Shown: positions 1 to 9,647, counted from the stretch's first letter. The stretch is 64,000 bases of DNA from Marinobacterium iners (GCF_017310015.1 NZ_CP022297.1:2852001-2916000); one strand, 5' to 3'. Notes: a model not told the origin generated them from the letters alone. A program made the numbers and translations.

Positions 1-642
1 TAGCGGCTCTTTTTGATTCACCTCTTCTAGTGAAAACCCATTGGGTATCCAGGTAAATTTGGCGCGATCCAGCCCTCGGCTAGACATATGCTCAACCGAA
101 TTTTTCAGGTTTGAGATTACCGCATCTGCCTCACGATATGCTTTGTCTTCAACCCATTGCATTAACCGAATAAAAGGATGCTTTAATGAAAACCCACCTA
201 GTTCCGTTAAAGTCAGAGGCCAAATATCACGCACTTCAAACACCAACTTAGCTTTTGTTTTTTTTGCCAGCCATTGCGCACCAACAAACGATAACAATGA
301 CGGTGAAGAGCTTAATATTGCATCAGGTTTTGCTTTAATGAACTTTATAAGTTTTCTGAAGCGCCAAGGGAAGACAAACCAGTTGAGTGCACGCTGTTTG
401 CTGTGTGCATCTTTATAATCGGGCATTTTTACCCAAACAAATTTAAATCCATCTACCTCTTCAAGTAAGAAGTCATCGTGGACGACTGGCTTTTCGCGCA
501 GAATATGGTGAGCCGAAGAGCCAATAACATAAACGTTGTAACCACGCTTAGCCATCTCCCTTGCCATATAGTAATGGCGTCCTCCAACACCTGTTGAAGG
601 CGTAGACGCGTATTGGTTAATAACCCAAACTGTCCTACTCAT
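1..642 (-). CDS. Glycosyltransferase family 4 (WbuB-like), N-terminal part, cut by window edge
   Basis: The reverse-strand frame is open from the ATG at 642 to base 1, giving 214 codons with no stop. The start (MSRTVWVINQYASTP, then GVGGRHYYMAREMAKRGYNV) is the N-terminal donor-fold pattern of GT4 transferases of the WbuB type. About residues 135-210 continue with VFEVRDIWPLTL and a WIPNGF-type segment, both common in that group. The ATG overlaps the wbpI stop as ATGA, so the two genes are translationally coupled in the polysaccharide operon. It probably adds an amino sugar to the lipid-linked O-unit at the cytoplasmic membrane face. The acceptor and sugar cannot be told, and the C-terminal half lies outside the window. 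Confidence 0.85.
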   Translation of the reverse strand, partial: MSRTVWVINQYASTPSTGVGGRHYYMAREMAKRGYNVYVIGSSAHHILREKPVVHDDFLLEEVDGFKFVWVKMPDYKDAHSKQRALNWFVFPWRFRKLIKFIKAKPDAILSSSPSLLSFVGAQWLAKKTKAKLVFEVRDIWPLTLTELGGFSLKHPFIRLMQWVEDKAYREADAVISNLKNSVEHMSSRGLDRAKFTWIPNGFSLEEVNQKEPL

Positions 643-1709
643 ATCCCCGCCTTTAACAGCTCACTCACAATCCTTTCAGCCGCTCTGCCCCCACCATACA
701 GCTGCAGTGTATCCTGCACTTTACGGCCAAGGTTTCGGTTAGCCGCATCTATGATTTTGCCTTGGTCTGCACCGACCAGCTCATTGGCACCAGCATGGAT
801 CAGCTCAACCCACTCGGTCTGGTCACGCATGGTGACGCAAGCTTTTCCGAAGAAGAAGGCTTCTTTCTGCACACCACCACTGTCGGTCAATACCAGTTCG
901 CAGTGATCAAGCAGCCAAACCATCTCAAAATAGCCTACGGGGTCAATCAAGTGAACATTAAGTTCCAGCCCGTGTTGAGCAATCAGTTTACGGGTGCGCG
1001 GGTGCAGTGGTAAGACTATAGGCGCAAGGGTTGCGTTAATATTGTTCAGTGCCGCCACAATCGATGCCAAACGCTCGGGGTTGTCAGTATTCTCGGCACG
1101 GTGAAGGGTAGCCAGGATGAAGCCTTCGGGCAAATCATCCGCTGGGGCGCTGGCTTGTTCGGCAAATAACAGTGCCGAGTCCTGCATCACATCACCCACC
1201 TGCAACACTTGCACGGGCTTGTGGGCAAAACCTTCGTTATTGAGGTTCTGCACGGCGGTACTCGTGGGGCAGAACAACAGGTCGCTGATCTGATCGGTGA
1301 GGATACGGTTGATCTCTTCCGGCATCTGCATGTTGAAGCTGCGTAAACCCGCTTCCACATGTGCAACGGGAATATGCAGCTTGGCTGCAGCCAAGGCGCC
1401 AGCGAGAGTGGAGTTGGTATCTCCATAAACCAGAATACGGTCGGGCTTGTGCTCTAGCAGCGCCTGTTCGATCTCAGCCAGCATCCGGCCAGTCATTTCA
1501 CCGTGACTGCCGCCATGAATATCCAGCTGGATATCCGGGCGCGGTATATTGAGCTGGTTGAAGAAGATATCCGACATATTGGCGTCAAAATGCTGGCCAG
1601 TATGCAGTATGATCTCTTCAATGCCATCGTTTTGCTGAATAGCGCGGGAGACCACGCTGGCTTTGATGAATTGCGGGCGGGCTCCGATAATGGTCAGTAT
1701 TCGTTGCAT
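639..1709 (-). CDS. wbpI: Non-hydrolysing UDP-GlcNAc(3NAc)A 2-epimerase (WbpI/WecB family)
   Basis: This 356-aa protein carries the family signatures: GARPQFIKA near the N-terminus, LVYGDTNST, HVEAGLRS, PEEINR, LHPRT and TDSGGVQKEA. WecB-family enzymes epimerise C2 of UDP-GlcNAc-type sugars. Because wbpA, wbpB, wbpD and wbpE are in the same operon, the likely substrate is UDP-GlcNAc(3NAc)A, converted to UDP-ManNAc(3NAc)A as in Pseudomonas aeruginosa O5. A TTG six bases upstream is possible, but the ATG at 1709 starts at the conserved QRILTIIGARPQ. It follows the upstream glycosyltransferase by 6 nt and overlaps the next gene by 4 nt. A plain WecB making UDP-ManNAc is the alternative. Confidence 0.88.
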   Translation of the reverse strand: MQRILTIIGARPQFIKASVVSRAIQQNDGIEEIILHTGQHFDANMSDIFFNQLNIPRPDIQLDIHGGSHGEMTGRMLAEIEQALLEHKPDRILVYGDTNSTLAGALAAAKLHIPVAHVEAGLRSFNMQMPEEINRILTDQISDLLFCPTSTAVQNLNNEGFAHKPVQVLQVGDVMQDSALLFAEQASAPADDLPEGFILATLHRAENTDNPERLASIVAALNNINATLAPIVLPLHPRTRKLIAQHGLELNVHLIDPVGYFEMVWLLDHCELVLTDSGGVQKEAFFFGKACVTMRDQTEWVELIHAGANELVGADQGKIIDAANRNLGRKVQDTLQLYGGGRAAERIVSELLKAGI

Positions 1710-1715
1710 GATCAA

Positions 1716-2834
1716 TCAGCCAATAAGTGATCCATAAAATTTGAGTAGCTTTTGCTCTTCAATGCCCCAGTTGTACTTTTCCTGCACAGCCTTTTGGCCG
1801 TTACGGCCCATTTGTTCAGCCTCTGCAGGGTGCGTAACAAGGTAATCAATCGCTTCAGCAATTGCTTTAGGGTCAAGGGGGTCAACGCAGAGGCCGCATT
1901 GGTTGCCTTCGATGATTTGCTGCCAGAGGGGGAAGTTAGAGGCGATTACCGGTAATCCAGCTGCCATATACTCGAACATTTTTACCGGCAGTGAATCAAG
2001 ATAATTGATAACGGGATGCAAAGTAACCAGCCCGGCAACGGAGTCATTCAACACACGTTTAACTCCTGCACGGTCCAACCAGCCAAGGTGATCAGTTTTC
2101 GCCCACCCTGCTTCGGCTTTCACCGCCTGCTCAAAACCCGCTTCCGAAAAGCTACCACCCATCGCAAAACGGGCATCAGATTCAACCAATGCCATTGCTT
2201 GAACCATCTCGTGAATACCACGGATTCGTCCCAAGCCTCCAACATACCCCACCTGTGATTTCTTCTGCGACCATTCCACCTTACCTGTAGACAGTTCACC
2301 CAGCAGCGGATAGTTATTAATATCAACCGAACGCACACTCATCGCAGTGAATTTGTCACGGATATAGGGTGTGGCTGTAATCACCGCATCCAGCTTACGG
2401 CAGGCCCAACGCTCGTACACGGCAAAGGTTTTAGACAGCAACCATTTAGCGGGTTTATTCAGATACGGCTTACCCAACAACTGCTTGGGCACATCCTCAT
2501 GGGCATCAAAAATCACCACCTTGCCGCGCTTTTTGAGTTTGACACCAATGGGAATCAACTCAGGGTCATGCAGATGGTAGATATCTGCATCCAACGCCAG
2601 CGCTTTAGCCAACACCCGCCCTGGGGCATTACGGATACGATCCATACGGCCTTTGGATGCACCTACATCGTAGATGGCTACATACTTTTTGATTTCATCG
2701 CCCTTACCATCAGCAACGATCAGTGAAACGGAGTAGCCGTTGCTGGCAAGTGACGTACATTCTTTGAGGAAAATGCGGGTGTCATAGCGGGGGTGGACGG
2801 AGGTTAGGTGGGCGATTTTAAGATTAGAGGGCAT
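1716..2834 (-). CDS. Glycosyltransferase family 4 (WbpH-like)
   Basis: A 372-aa GT-B fold glycosyltransferase. The N-terminal half has the Rossmann-like start LKIAHLTSVHPRYDTRIF and an IYHLHDPELIPIG segment. The C-terminal half has YVGGLGRIRGI and a nucleotide-sugar site, PVKMFEYMAAGLPVIAS, with the E-x7-E type spacing usual in GT4. The protein should act on the cytoplasmic face, extending the undecaprenyl-linked O-unit. Its position next to wbpI resembles wbpH-wbpI in P. aeruginosa, so transfer of the ManNAc(3NAc)A-type uronic acid is a reasonable guess, not proven. It overlaps the upstream glycosyltransferase by 11 nt, consistent with one transcript. Confidence 0.85.
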   Translation of the reverse strand: MPSNLKIAHLTSVHPRYDTRIFLKECTSLASNGYSVSLIVADGKGDEIKKYVAIYDVGASKGRMDRIRNAPGRVLAKALALDADIYHLHDPELIPIGVKLKKRGKVVIFDAHEDVPKQLLGKPYLNKPAKWLLSKTFAVYERWACRKLDAVITATPYIRDKFTAMSVRSVDINNYPLLGELSTGKVEWSQKKSQVGYVGGLGRIRGIHEMVQAMALVESDARFAMGGSFSEAGFEQAVKAEAGWAKTDHLGWLDRAGVKRVLNDSVAGLVTLHPVINYLDSLPVKMFEYMAAGLPVIASNFPLWQQIIEGNQCGLCVDPLDPKAIAEAIDYLVTHPAEAEQMGRNGQKAVQEKYNWGIEEQKLLKFYGSLIG

Positions 2835-3945
2835 GGTAAATCTCTTTCAAAACTTTCTCCTGCTCTTCCCAGCAATATTTTTTTCGGGCAGAAAATACAT
2901 TTTTTTGAATGGCATCGTAGTCTTGAATTAGGGAAGCTTCTACTGCTTTCCTGAAGCCCTCTACTGTATTTTCTTCAGCTACAATACCGACGCCTTCTGT
3001 TTCAACCAGTCGTTTCATTTCATAAAGATTAGATGTTAAAACTGGCAAACCGGCCATCAGGTACTCAAATATTTTGTTAGGTGAGCAGTATCGGTGATTG
3101 AGGCAAGTGTCTTCATAGAAAAGAATGCCATAATCAGCAGAGCTGGTGTAGTTCAACAACACATCCGGACTGACTACTGGGTGAAATAAAACTGTGCTTT
3201 GCTGCTGTGCCTTTTCCTTGATCAAACCTTCAAGAGGCCCATAACCCATGCAAACCAACACATTCTTATCGGTATTAAGATCAGAAAAGGCTTTGAGCAG
3301 TAATTCAATGCCACGTCCTTTACTAAGCCCACCTTGGTAGAGAAAAATGGTTTGATTAGCCCGAATACCCAATTTCTCACGGAACAGGTTCCGCTTAGGT
3401 TGCTCATGATACGCAGGACAGTTTAAGACAAGATGAGGCTTGGGGATATTATAGATCCGTGCATATTCATTGGCGATGGAATCGCTGACATTGATTACAC
3501 TACGGGCAAACCTTATCAAGAACCTTTCAAGCATTTTTTTTAGCTTTATTGAAAGTGCCGATTGATTAGGCACATCATTAATAGCAAATTCATGCGAGTC
3601 GTAAACTATGATAATTTTGGACCTTGTTAGCTTACAAAAAAAACCAACAAAAAGCCCATTAAGGTCGTTACAATGTAAAACATCGATTTTACGGTAACGA
3701 AAAACAAAATGACCTATAAACTCAAAAAGCTTTAGCACCTGTATTAGCTTATGCTTTGACCAGGCTCTACTAACGAGTTTTATTCTATGTACTGAAACAC
3801 CACTTATCGTTTCATGCTCCTTTAGCGCGGTATCATGCAAAGCAACAACGCAGACATCATAGCCAGAATCAAGCAATGTTTTGGATGTTTTAAGGACACG
3901 GCTATCATTTATAAAATTATTTAACACCAGATTCGCTATTTTCAT
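2824..3945 (-). CDS. Glycosyltransferase family 4
   Basis: A 373-aa GT4 protein. The ATG at 3945 is chosen because it overlaps the asnB stop as ATGA and directly precedes the conserved KIANLVLNNFINDSRVLK start; the frame is open slightly further upstream, from a GTG. Recognisable parts are DVLHCNDLNGL and VYDSHE in the N-domain, LYQGGLSKGRGIE at the domain boundary, and NKIFEYLMAGLPVLTS in the C-domain. Lower GC than the wbp genes fits the usual pattern of serotype-specific transferases. It is predicted to be cytoplasmic or membrane-associated and to add one residue of the O-unit; donor and linkage are unknown. Confidence 0.83.
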   Translation of the reverse strand: MKIANLVLNNFINDSRVLKTSKTLLDSGYDVCVVALHDTALKEHETISGVSVHRIKLVSRAWSKHKLIQVLKLFEFIGHFVFRYRKIDVLHCNDLNGLFVGFFCKLTRSKIIIVYDSHEFAINDVPNQSALSIKLKKMLERFLIRFARSVINVSDSIANEYARIYNIPKPHLVLNCPAYHEQPKRNLFREKLGIRANQTIFLYQGGLSKGRGIELLLKAFSDLNTDKNVLVCMGYGPLEGLIKEKAQQQSTVLFHPVVSPDVLLNYTSSADYGILFYEDTCLNHRYCSPNKIFEYLMAGLPVLTSNLYEMKRLVETEGVGIVAEENTVEGFRKAVEASLIQDYDAIQKNVFSARKKYCWEEQEKVLKEIYHAL

Positions 3946-5825
3946 GAAATATCCATCAATGTACACCAGCGCAGATAGTTAACCCAACGCCATACTCGAC
4001 CATCAAATGATTTATTACCATCAACAACTTTCTGAAACTCTTTTAAAAGTTTTGACTTATCTAAAAAAGGCAATTCTGGCGCATCGGAAATCCAGTCTTT
4101 AATCACATCAACCATACTCAACAACCAAGTTGACTCAGGTGTAGTAAATCCAATCTTGTCTTTTCTATCCAAGTGACTATCAGGCATAATACCGCGCATA
4201 GCTTCACGAAAAACATGCTTAGTCACACCACCATCTGAAATCAGGTAATTTTCAGGCAAAGACAATAAAAACTCAGCCAATGGCAATGTAAGGAAAGGCA
4301 CACGGCTTTCTATTGAAAAGGCCATTGAGTTACGATCTCCATGCCGTAACAAGGAAGATAACCCACGACCTGTAAGTGAATTGACTAAAGCCTCTTTAAC
4401 TCTTAATCCTTTGTTTTCTTGTTTTAATGGGGCGCGTTTTTCCTTGAACTCAACCCCCCTTTGGCTTAGGTAGTCAATATTCAACCATGCTGGTTGAAAA
4501 TCACGCCCCATTTTTCTACGTGCAAGCTCATAAAGTGTATCAGGCAGCTTGATACGACCCAAATACTGCCAAGCCAAAGCATAACTTCGACCTGGTGATT
4601 GTGACCAACGCCTAGCATAACGATGCGCAGCTAACCATCCTTGATTCTCAATAATACTTAACAAACGATGACCTGGATAACCAGAGTAGCCTGCCAACAG
4701 TTCATCGGCCCCCTGGCCATCCAGGGTCACCGTTACGCCTGATTCTTTAGCAAGCTTAAAAACACGATATTGAGCATAAATACTTGTGCCACCGAATGGC
4801 TCGCCTTGCTTAAGGAGCATAGCATCCAAGTCTTCTCGCATTTCATCTTGATTAGCGACAACTTTATGAGCTTTGGCTCCCATTTTTTCATTCAGTAGAT
4901 CAACCCACTTTTCCTCAGAAATTCTTGAATCACTAGCGATATAACTAAAAGTTTTAATGAGAAGACTTGGTTCAAGATAGCGAACAGCTGAAACAACCGC
5001 AGAAGAATCAATTCCACCTGACAAAGCCACACCAAGTGGCACATCACTACGCAGGTGTAGTCTGACACTATCCAAGAATAATGTTCTTAGCTGACTAACA
5101 GCTTCATCAAAACTAATATTCTCATTTGTATTGATCGCAGGCTGCCACCAGCACTCAGGCTGGGTGGTAGTTTTTGTTTTCAGATCAAAGGTGAAATAGT
5201 GTGCAGGTGATAAGTGAAACACACCGTCTATAAAAGATTCTTGAGTGGAGTCGTAGTCGCCATGCACTAAATAATCATATGTACGCTGTAGATTAGGCCT
5301 CGCCTTTACATTTTTCAGACTAAGCAGCGCTCTAATCTCAGAACCAAATGTAATTTCACCATCATTAATAGAGTAAAAGAACGGCTTGATTCCGAATGCA
5401 TCTCGAACAAGCAGCAATTTTTCTTGTTGCTGATCGTAAAAGACGAATGAAAACATTCCAATCAACCTGGGCAAGCATTCAACGCCCCATAACATCAACG
5501 CATGTAACAATACCTCCGTATCAGAGTCAGTATCAAAATAGCATCCAATACCACTTAACTCTTCCCTAATCTCTTTAAAGTTATATATTTCACCATTGAA
5601 TATCAGCACATATCGACCGCATCGTGAATGAAATGGCTGGTCTGCAGAATCTGTTAAATCAATGATAGAAAGCCGTGTATGACCCAAATATAAGAAACCA
5701 TCACCAATCACACTCTCAAAAAATGAACTATGATCAGGGCCGCGATGCTGAATTAAATCTAACGATCGTTTAACCAAAGATTCTTCTTTAGGCTCTTTGT
5801 AGAAACCACCTAGAAAGCCACACAT
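3942..5825 (-). CDS. Asparagine synthase-like amidotransferase, copy 1 (WbpS-type)
   Basis: A 627-aa class II glutamine amidotransferase fused to an asparagine-synthetase domain. MCGFLGG supplies the Cys2 nucleophile after Met removal, followed by QHRGPD, FNGEIYN and DSDTEVLL. The synthetase half has the PP-loop SGGIDSS and an LDGQGADELLAGY motif. Start is the ATG at 5825, so that Cys is residue 2. In O-antigen loci such proteins (WbpS in P. aeruginosa O6) are linked to amidation of sugar uronic acids, not asparagine production. A locus making uronic acids fits that role. It is followed by a GT4 gene with a 4-nt overlap. Housekeeping asparagine synthesis is less likely given the context and the tandem copy. 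Confidence 0.86.
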   Translation of the reverse strand: MCGFLGGFYKEPKEESLVKRSLDLIQHRGPDHSSFFESVIGDGFLYLGHTRLSIIDLTDSADQPFHSRCGRYVLIFNGEIYNFKEIREELSGIGCYFDTDSDTEVLLHALMLWGVECLPRLIGMFSFVFYDQQQEKLLLVRDAFGIKPFFYSINDGEITFGSEIRALLSLKNVKARPNLQRTYDYLVHGDYDSTQESFIDGVFHLSPAHYFTFDLKTKTTTQPECWWQPAINTNENISFDEAVSQLRTLFLDSVRLHLRSDVPLGVALSGGIDSSAVVSAVRYLEPSLLIKTFSYIASDSRISEEKWVDLLNEKMGAKAHKVVANQDEMREDLDAMLLKQGEPFGGTSIYAQYRVFKLAKESGVTVTLDGQGADELLAGYSGYPGHRLLSIIENQGWLAAHRYARRWSQSPGRSYALAWQYLGRIKLPDTLYELARRKMGRDFQPAWLNIDYLSQRGVEFKEKRAPLKQENKGLRVKEALVNSLTGRGLSSLLRHGDRNSMAFSIESRVPFLTLPLAEFLLSLPENYLISDGGVTKHVFREAMRGIMPDSHLDRKDKIGFTTPESTWLLSMVDVIKDWISDAPELPFLDKSKLLKEFQKVVDGNKSFDGRVWRWVNYLRWCTLMDIS

Positions 5826-6242
5826 TATCAAATACGCTCACTAAAACCAAAAGGCTTGGATATAAACCCAAGCGTGAACCAAAGAACAACCCAGGAAACA
5901 CCTGTCGCTAAGTTTGCGAATAATAGAAGGTAAAACAACAAAAAAGACGAGTATAGAGCAACCATGTTAACCGGTGTCGGGGCGCATAAAATGCGCACAA
6001 CCGCCCCTTTTTAACCGACTGTAACCGCCTTTTCAGGCAGTACAGACGGATTAACCCTGTGCTCTCAACATCTGGTCCACCCGCAGAACATTGGCCAGCG
6101 CGACATATAACCATCAGTTGCCGCAGTCAGCGCTGAACTCCAAACCACCCATCCTGGCGATGAAGGAATGATACAAAACCCATCCGGAGCTTTTTAAAAA
6201 GCGCCCTTATAATCATACGGGACTTGACACCTAGAAATAATT
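5826..6242. other. 417-bp spacer between the two asnB genes; degenerate coding relic
   Basis: No intact gene is visible. On the minus strand, pieces of coding-like sequence occur in shifting frames with stops. One run around 6060-6120 reads WLYVALANVLRVDQML, ending in a stop after RAQG, and another at about 6145-6175 reads HSFIARMGG. These look like the end of a decayed gene, perhaps a transposase, but I cannot name the family. Neighbouring operon genes overlap or lie within tens of bases of each other, so a 417-bp gap is out of character and suggests a past insertion followed by decay. Confidence 0.4.
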
Positions 6243-8033
6243 TTAGAAAAATCTCTTATTAAGAACAGCAACATTGAATTTTCTAATTGATAATTTAAAC
6301 ATGGAGTCAGGTGTAACACATCTCTTATCTTTTTCAGATGAAATCTCTGAAACTAGAGCTGAATCTTGAATAGTCTCCTCTAAACTTTTTCTTAAATTAC
6401 CCTTAAACCAATGCTTCTCAGGAATAGGCCACCCCATTTTATCCTTTCTCCAAGTGATTTCATTGGGTAACTTTTTGTCAAACGCTAACCGAGCAATGTA
6501 TTTAGACCAACCTTTATGCATTTTATAGCAAGCAGGTACTTTAGCTAAAAACTCTACTAGACGATAATCCATAAATGGTGCACGCGACTCAACACTATGC
6601 GCCATAGATGTGTGATCTGCATAATGAAGAAGAGTCACGAGGCCCTTAGTAAAAGCCTCTTTTAATGTTTCATTAAGCTGAGCTGGAGCAGCATGGCCTT
6701 TAATTTTTTTAAAGAATATTTCATAATTTTTTTGACCAAAAACGAATTTAAAATGCGCTAAAAAGAAACTTTGAATTACACGCTTTTTAACACTCGGCAA
6801 TTTCAGAAAAAACAAAACCTCTTTGTACAGATCAACCAGCGAGATAGAAATAAAATATGATGATATATAAGGCGTGTAACCTGCTAGCTGCTCATCTGCA
6901 CCCTGACCATCTAGATTCACTGTTATTCCAGATTGCCTTACCTTCATAAAAGTATGCCAACTAGACATAATAGTGCCTTCTGGCGGATTCTCCATTGCTA
7001 AAACAACCTTTTGATGCTCTGTAATTACATTTTTTTCTTTAGGCTCTATTTGATTTGAGATGACATTCAGCTCTTTCGCCAGAAGGTCTATATATACGCT
7101 TTCATCACAATCCTGTGTACCATGAGACTTATAAACAGAAGAAAAGGTTTCCTGTAGGTCAGCTTTACCTTGAGCTTTTAAATGTTCGTTGACCAGGTAA
7201 ACAATCGAGCTACTGTCTAAACCACCTGAAAGTGCAGAGCCCACTTTCACGTCGGCTCTTAAACGTAGTCTTACTGCATCTGATAGTAGGTCGTAATATT
7301 GTTTGGCGTATTCTTTGGCCTTATTAGGACAGAAGCGTTCTTTGCTGGTATTAGTGGTTAATTCCCAGTACCGAGTAAACTGCGGTTGATTGAGCAGTTG
7401 TTCTTTGCTACCAAGAAAATAGTGGGCAAAGGGAAAACGATAAACGTTAGCGAAGGCCGTTTCTGCATCGTACTCATTAGGCCCGTTTTCCAGGTAATTT
7501 TTCAGGTAGCTTATGTTGGGTGCTTTTTCTACCAGGCCACTGGCGTAGATGCCTTTCACTTCACTGCAAAATACAAAGTGGTCTGCTGTGTTAGCGTAAT
7601 AAAGCGGCTTTTTGCCAAAGCGGTCGCGGGCGATGAAGAATTGTTGCGCTTGCTTGTCGTAGATTACAAAAGCCCACATGCCGTTGAATTTGTTTAGGCA
7701 ATCTACACCCCAACAATCGTAGCTAGCGAGTATGACCTCGGTGTCTGATTCACTGTTAAAGCTGTACCCGCAGCGGATAAGTTCTTCTCTTAGCTCTGGG
7801 TGGTTATACACTTCGCCGTTATAGGTGATGACGTAACGGTCTAGATAATGCATGGGCTGTGCAGCAGCTTCGGATAAATCAACTATAGCCAAGCGCCTGT
7901 GCCCTAGGGCGAAGTCTGGCGCGTAATACTGACCTTCACCATCGGGCCCACGGTGGATGATGGCATCGGTCATTTTTTTTAGTGGTGTTTGGTCTGCTAC
8001 TTGGCTAGCAATATAACCTGCAATTCCGCACAT
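6243..8033 (-). CDS. Asparagine synthase-like amidotransferase, copy 2
   Basis: A 596-aa protein with the same two-domain plan as copy 1. The glutaminase half starts MCGIAGYIA and contains IIHRGPDGEG, TYNGEVYNH and ESDTEVIL. The synthetase half has SALSGGLDSSS and NLDGQGADEQLAGY. It is clearly diverged from copy 1, so it is not a recent duplicate. AT-rich codon use in the C-terminal half matches wzx. Two AsnB-type genes in one locus suggest two amidated uronic acids or different acceptor sugars in the O-unit. The start codon lies only 8-9 nt from the IS1182 target duplication, so the insertion separates this gene from wzx and may reduce its expression. Confidence 0.85.
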   Translation of the reverse strand: MCGIAGYIASQVADQTPLKKMTDAIIHRGPDGEGQYYAPDFALGHRRLAIVDLSEAAAQPMHYLDRYVITYNGEVYNHPELREELIRCGYSFNSESDTEVILASYDCWGVDCLNKFNGMWAFVIYDKQAQQFFIARDRFGKKPLYYANTADHFVFCSEVKGIYASGLVEKAPNISYLKNYLENGPNEYDAETAFANVYRFPFAHYFLGSKEQLLNQPQFTRYWELTTNTSKERFCPNKAKEYAKQYYDLLSDAVRLRLRADVKVGSALSGGLDSSSIVYLVNEHLKAQGKADLQETFSSVYKSHGTQDCDESVYIDLLAKELNVISNQIEPKEKNVITEHQKVVLAMENPPEGTIMSSWHTFMKVRQSGITVNLDGQGADEQLAGYTPYISSYFISISLVDLYKEVLFFLKLPSVKKRVIQSFFLAHFKFVFGQKNYEIFFKKIKGHAAPAQLNETLKEAFTKGLVTLLHYADHTSMAHSVESRAPFMDYRLVEFLAKVPACYKMHKGWSKYIARLAFDKKLPNEITWRKDKMGWPIPEKHWFKGNLRKSLEETIQDSALVSEISSEKDKRCVTPDSMFKLSIRKFNVAVLNKRFF

Positions 8034-8045
8034 AAAAGGGCCTAG

Positions 8046-9622
8046 CAGTCTGTCGGATTAACGGGGCTCGTCGGCGTGCCAGAGCTCTTTATCGCTTTCA
8101 ATGATCGCCAGACAGCCATCACATGACGTGTGCAGCCGCTTTACTGTTGCTTAACCCCATGCGGCCGTCAGAGGCACGTATTTCAAGCATTGGCTGTCAG
8201 CTCACCACTAAGCGATGCATACGTTTGATATTCCATGCCAGGGTGGCCAAACGCCACTCACCACTAACCTTGTCCAACCCTCGGAGTGAGAACTGCCTGA
8301 ACCCCATGACGTGCTTGATGATGCCGAACACGGGTTCCACCGTATGCTTGCGCAGCGCATAACGGGCCCGTCCCGCCTGTGTTTTCAGGCGATAGGCCAT
8401 CTGCTCAACAGGGTCATCACTGTCGGGGGCTACCGGCTCGGCTGCAAAGCGCTCGAAGAGCGGCAAGTGGTGAACGTCTCGTTTCATGGCAATAAGAGGC
8501 TCAATACCCTGCTGGCCGCACACCTTAACATTCTCCGCACTGAAGTAACCGGTATCCGCCAGCAGATGGGCCACCTTGCCCAATGAGGCGGGTAAGGCGG
8601 TCAATGCGTTCAGCAGTGGCATGACTTGTTGTTTGTCATTCGTCGCTTGCGTAACGTGGACAGAGGTTACCAGCATGCTCTCAGTATCCACCGCTGCCTG
8701 GGCGTTATAGCACTGATCAAAGCCCTTACCCGTGACCGGCATGATGCGGGACTGTGGATCCGTGAGATTCACCTGATCCTGATCGCGTGGGCCACCCATC
8801 GGGGGTTTGGGATCACGCCCACGTGGCTTTTTGCCTGCCTTTCGCTGTGCATCGCGTTTGGCTGCTTTATCCTGGTAAGTGGTTTGTTCTGCGGCATCCC
8901 GTTCTTGCGCACGGGCTTCGATTTTGACCTTCGCCTCTGCAATGGCCGCCAGGCGGGCTTCACGCCGAGCAATCTCGGCCGGAATGTCCATGCCATCACT
9001 CGTGACATCGTTGTCTGCCGCCTCGGCCCGTTGGATCAGGGCGTTTACCTCCGTCTTGAGCTGAGCCTCCAGCTTCTTGGCATGTCCATAGGACAGCGCC
9101 TTGTGCTTGCTGGCATTGGCTTTAACCTTGGTTCCATCAAGGGCGATAGTGCCGAACTTGAGCAGCTTCATCTCGCGCGCCAGCAACAGTACCTGAACAA
9201 ACAGTTGCTCCAGCTCAGATAGAAAGCGACGGCGGAACGTGGCCAGCGTATCGTGGTCGGGATGGGTGTTCGCGGCCAGGTAGCGGAAGGCAATCGAGTC
9301 GTAGGTGGCGCGTTCGATCTTGCGGCTGGAGATCACGCCAGTGGCGTAGCCGTAGACCAGCAGGCTCAGCAATACCGCAGGATGATGCGCCTTATGGCCT
9401 CGACCAGCGTACTGTTGTGTCAGCGCAGACAAGTCCAGCTGTTCGACCACATCGACGACAAAGCGCGCCAGGTGCTCGTCAGGCAACCACTCATCAACTG
9501 AAGGTGGCAGCAGATAGTCGGTCTGGCGGTCTACTGGAATAAAGCGGCTCATGATGATGTTCCGGTCGTAGCTCAATGACAGGTGGATTATCTCACAGGG
9601 CTATCGAAAACCCGACAGACTG
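8046..9622 (-). mobile_element. IS1182-family insertion sequence, apparently complete
   Basis: The ends carry inverted copies of CAGTCTGTCGG (8046-8056, and its complement at 9612-9622). Both are flanked by CTAG (8042-8045 and 9623-9626), which reads as a 4-bp palindromic target duplication. Removing the element restores GGGCCTAGGTGG between wzx and asnB copy 2. The single transposase gene occupies most of the 1577 bp. The intact frame and matching ends point to a recent insertion. The only oddity is the insertion into a palindrome, which makes the exact end ambiguous by a few bases. Confidence 0.85.
8197..9552 (-). CDS. IS1182-family transposase
   Basis: A 451-aa DDE transposase. The N-terminal DUF772-type region has SRFIPVDRQTDYLLPPS, followed by HHPAVLLSLLVYGYATG and HPDHDTLATFRRRF. 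The catalytic core shows IALDGTKVKANASKH, LADTGYFSAEN and a C-terminal RRYALRKHTVEPVFG-like region that supplies the E. A charged linker sits between them at about residues 155-260. The frame is open a little further upstream from a TTG, but the ATG at 9552 begins the conserved segment. It is transcribed in the same direction as the O-antigen operon. No frameshift or missing part is seen, so the element is probably active. Confidence 0.88.
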   Translation of the reverse strand: MSRFIPVDRQTDYLLPPSVDEWLPDEHLARFVVDVVEQLDLSALTQQYAGRGHKAHHPAVLLSLLVYGYATGVISSRKIERATYDSIAFRYLAANTHPDHDTLATFRRRFLSELEQLFVQVLLLAREMKLLKFGTIALDGTKVKANASKHKALSYGHAKKLEAQLKTEVNALIQRAEAADNDVTSDGMDIPAEIARREARLAAIAEAKVKIEARAQERDAAEQTTYQDKAAKRDAQRKAGKKPRGRDPKPPMGGPRDQDQVNLTDPQSRIMPVTGKGFDQCYNAQAAVDTESMLVTSVHVTQATNDKQQVMPLLNALTALPASLGKVAHLLADTGYFSAENVKVCGQQGIEPLIAMKRDVHHLPLFERFAAEPVAPDSDDPVEQMAYRLKTQAGRARYALRKHTVEPVFGIIKHVMGFRQFSLRGLDKVSGEWRLATLAWNIKRMHRLVVS

Positions 9623-9647
9623 CTAGGTGGTAATTATTGGTTTGAGT

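Noticed and set aside
8626..9222. 198-codon plus-strand frame in the IS1182 element
   Set aside because: It is antisense to the transposase, which has full family motifs.
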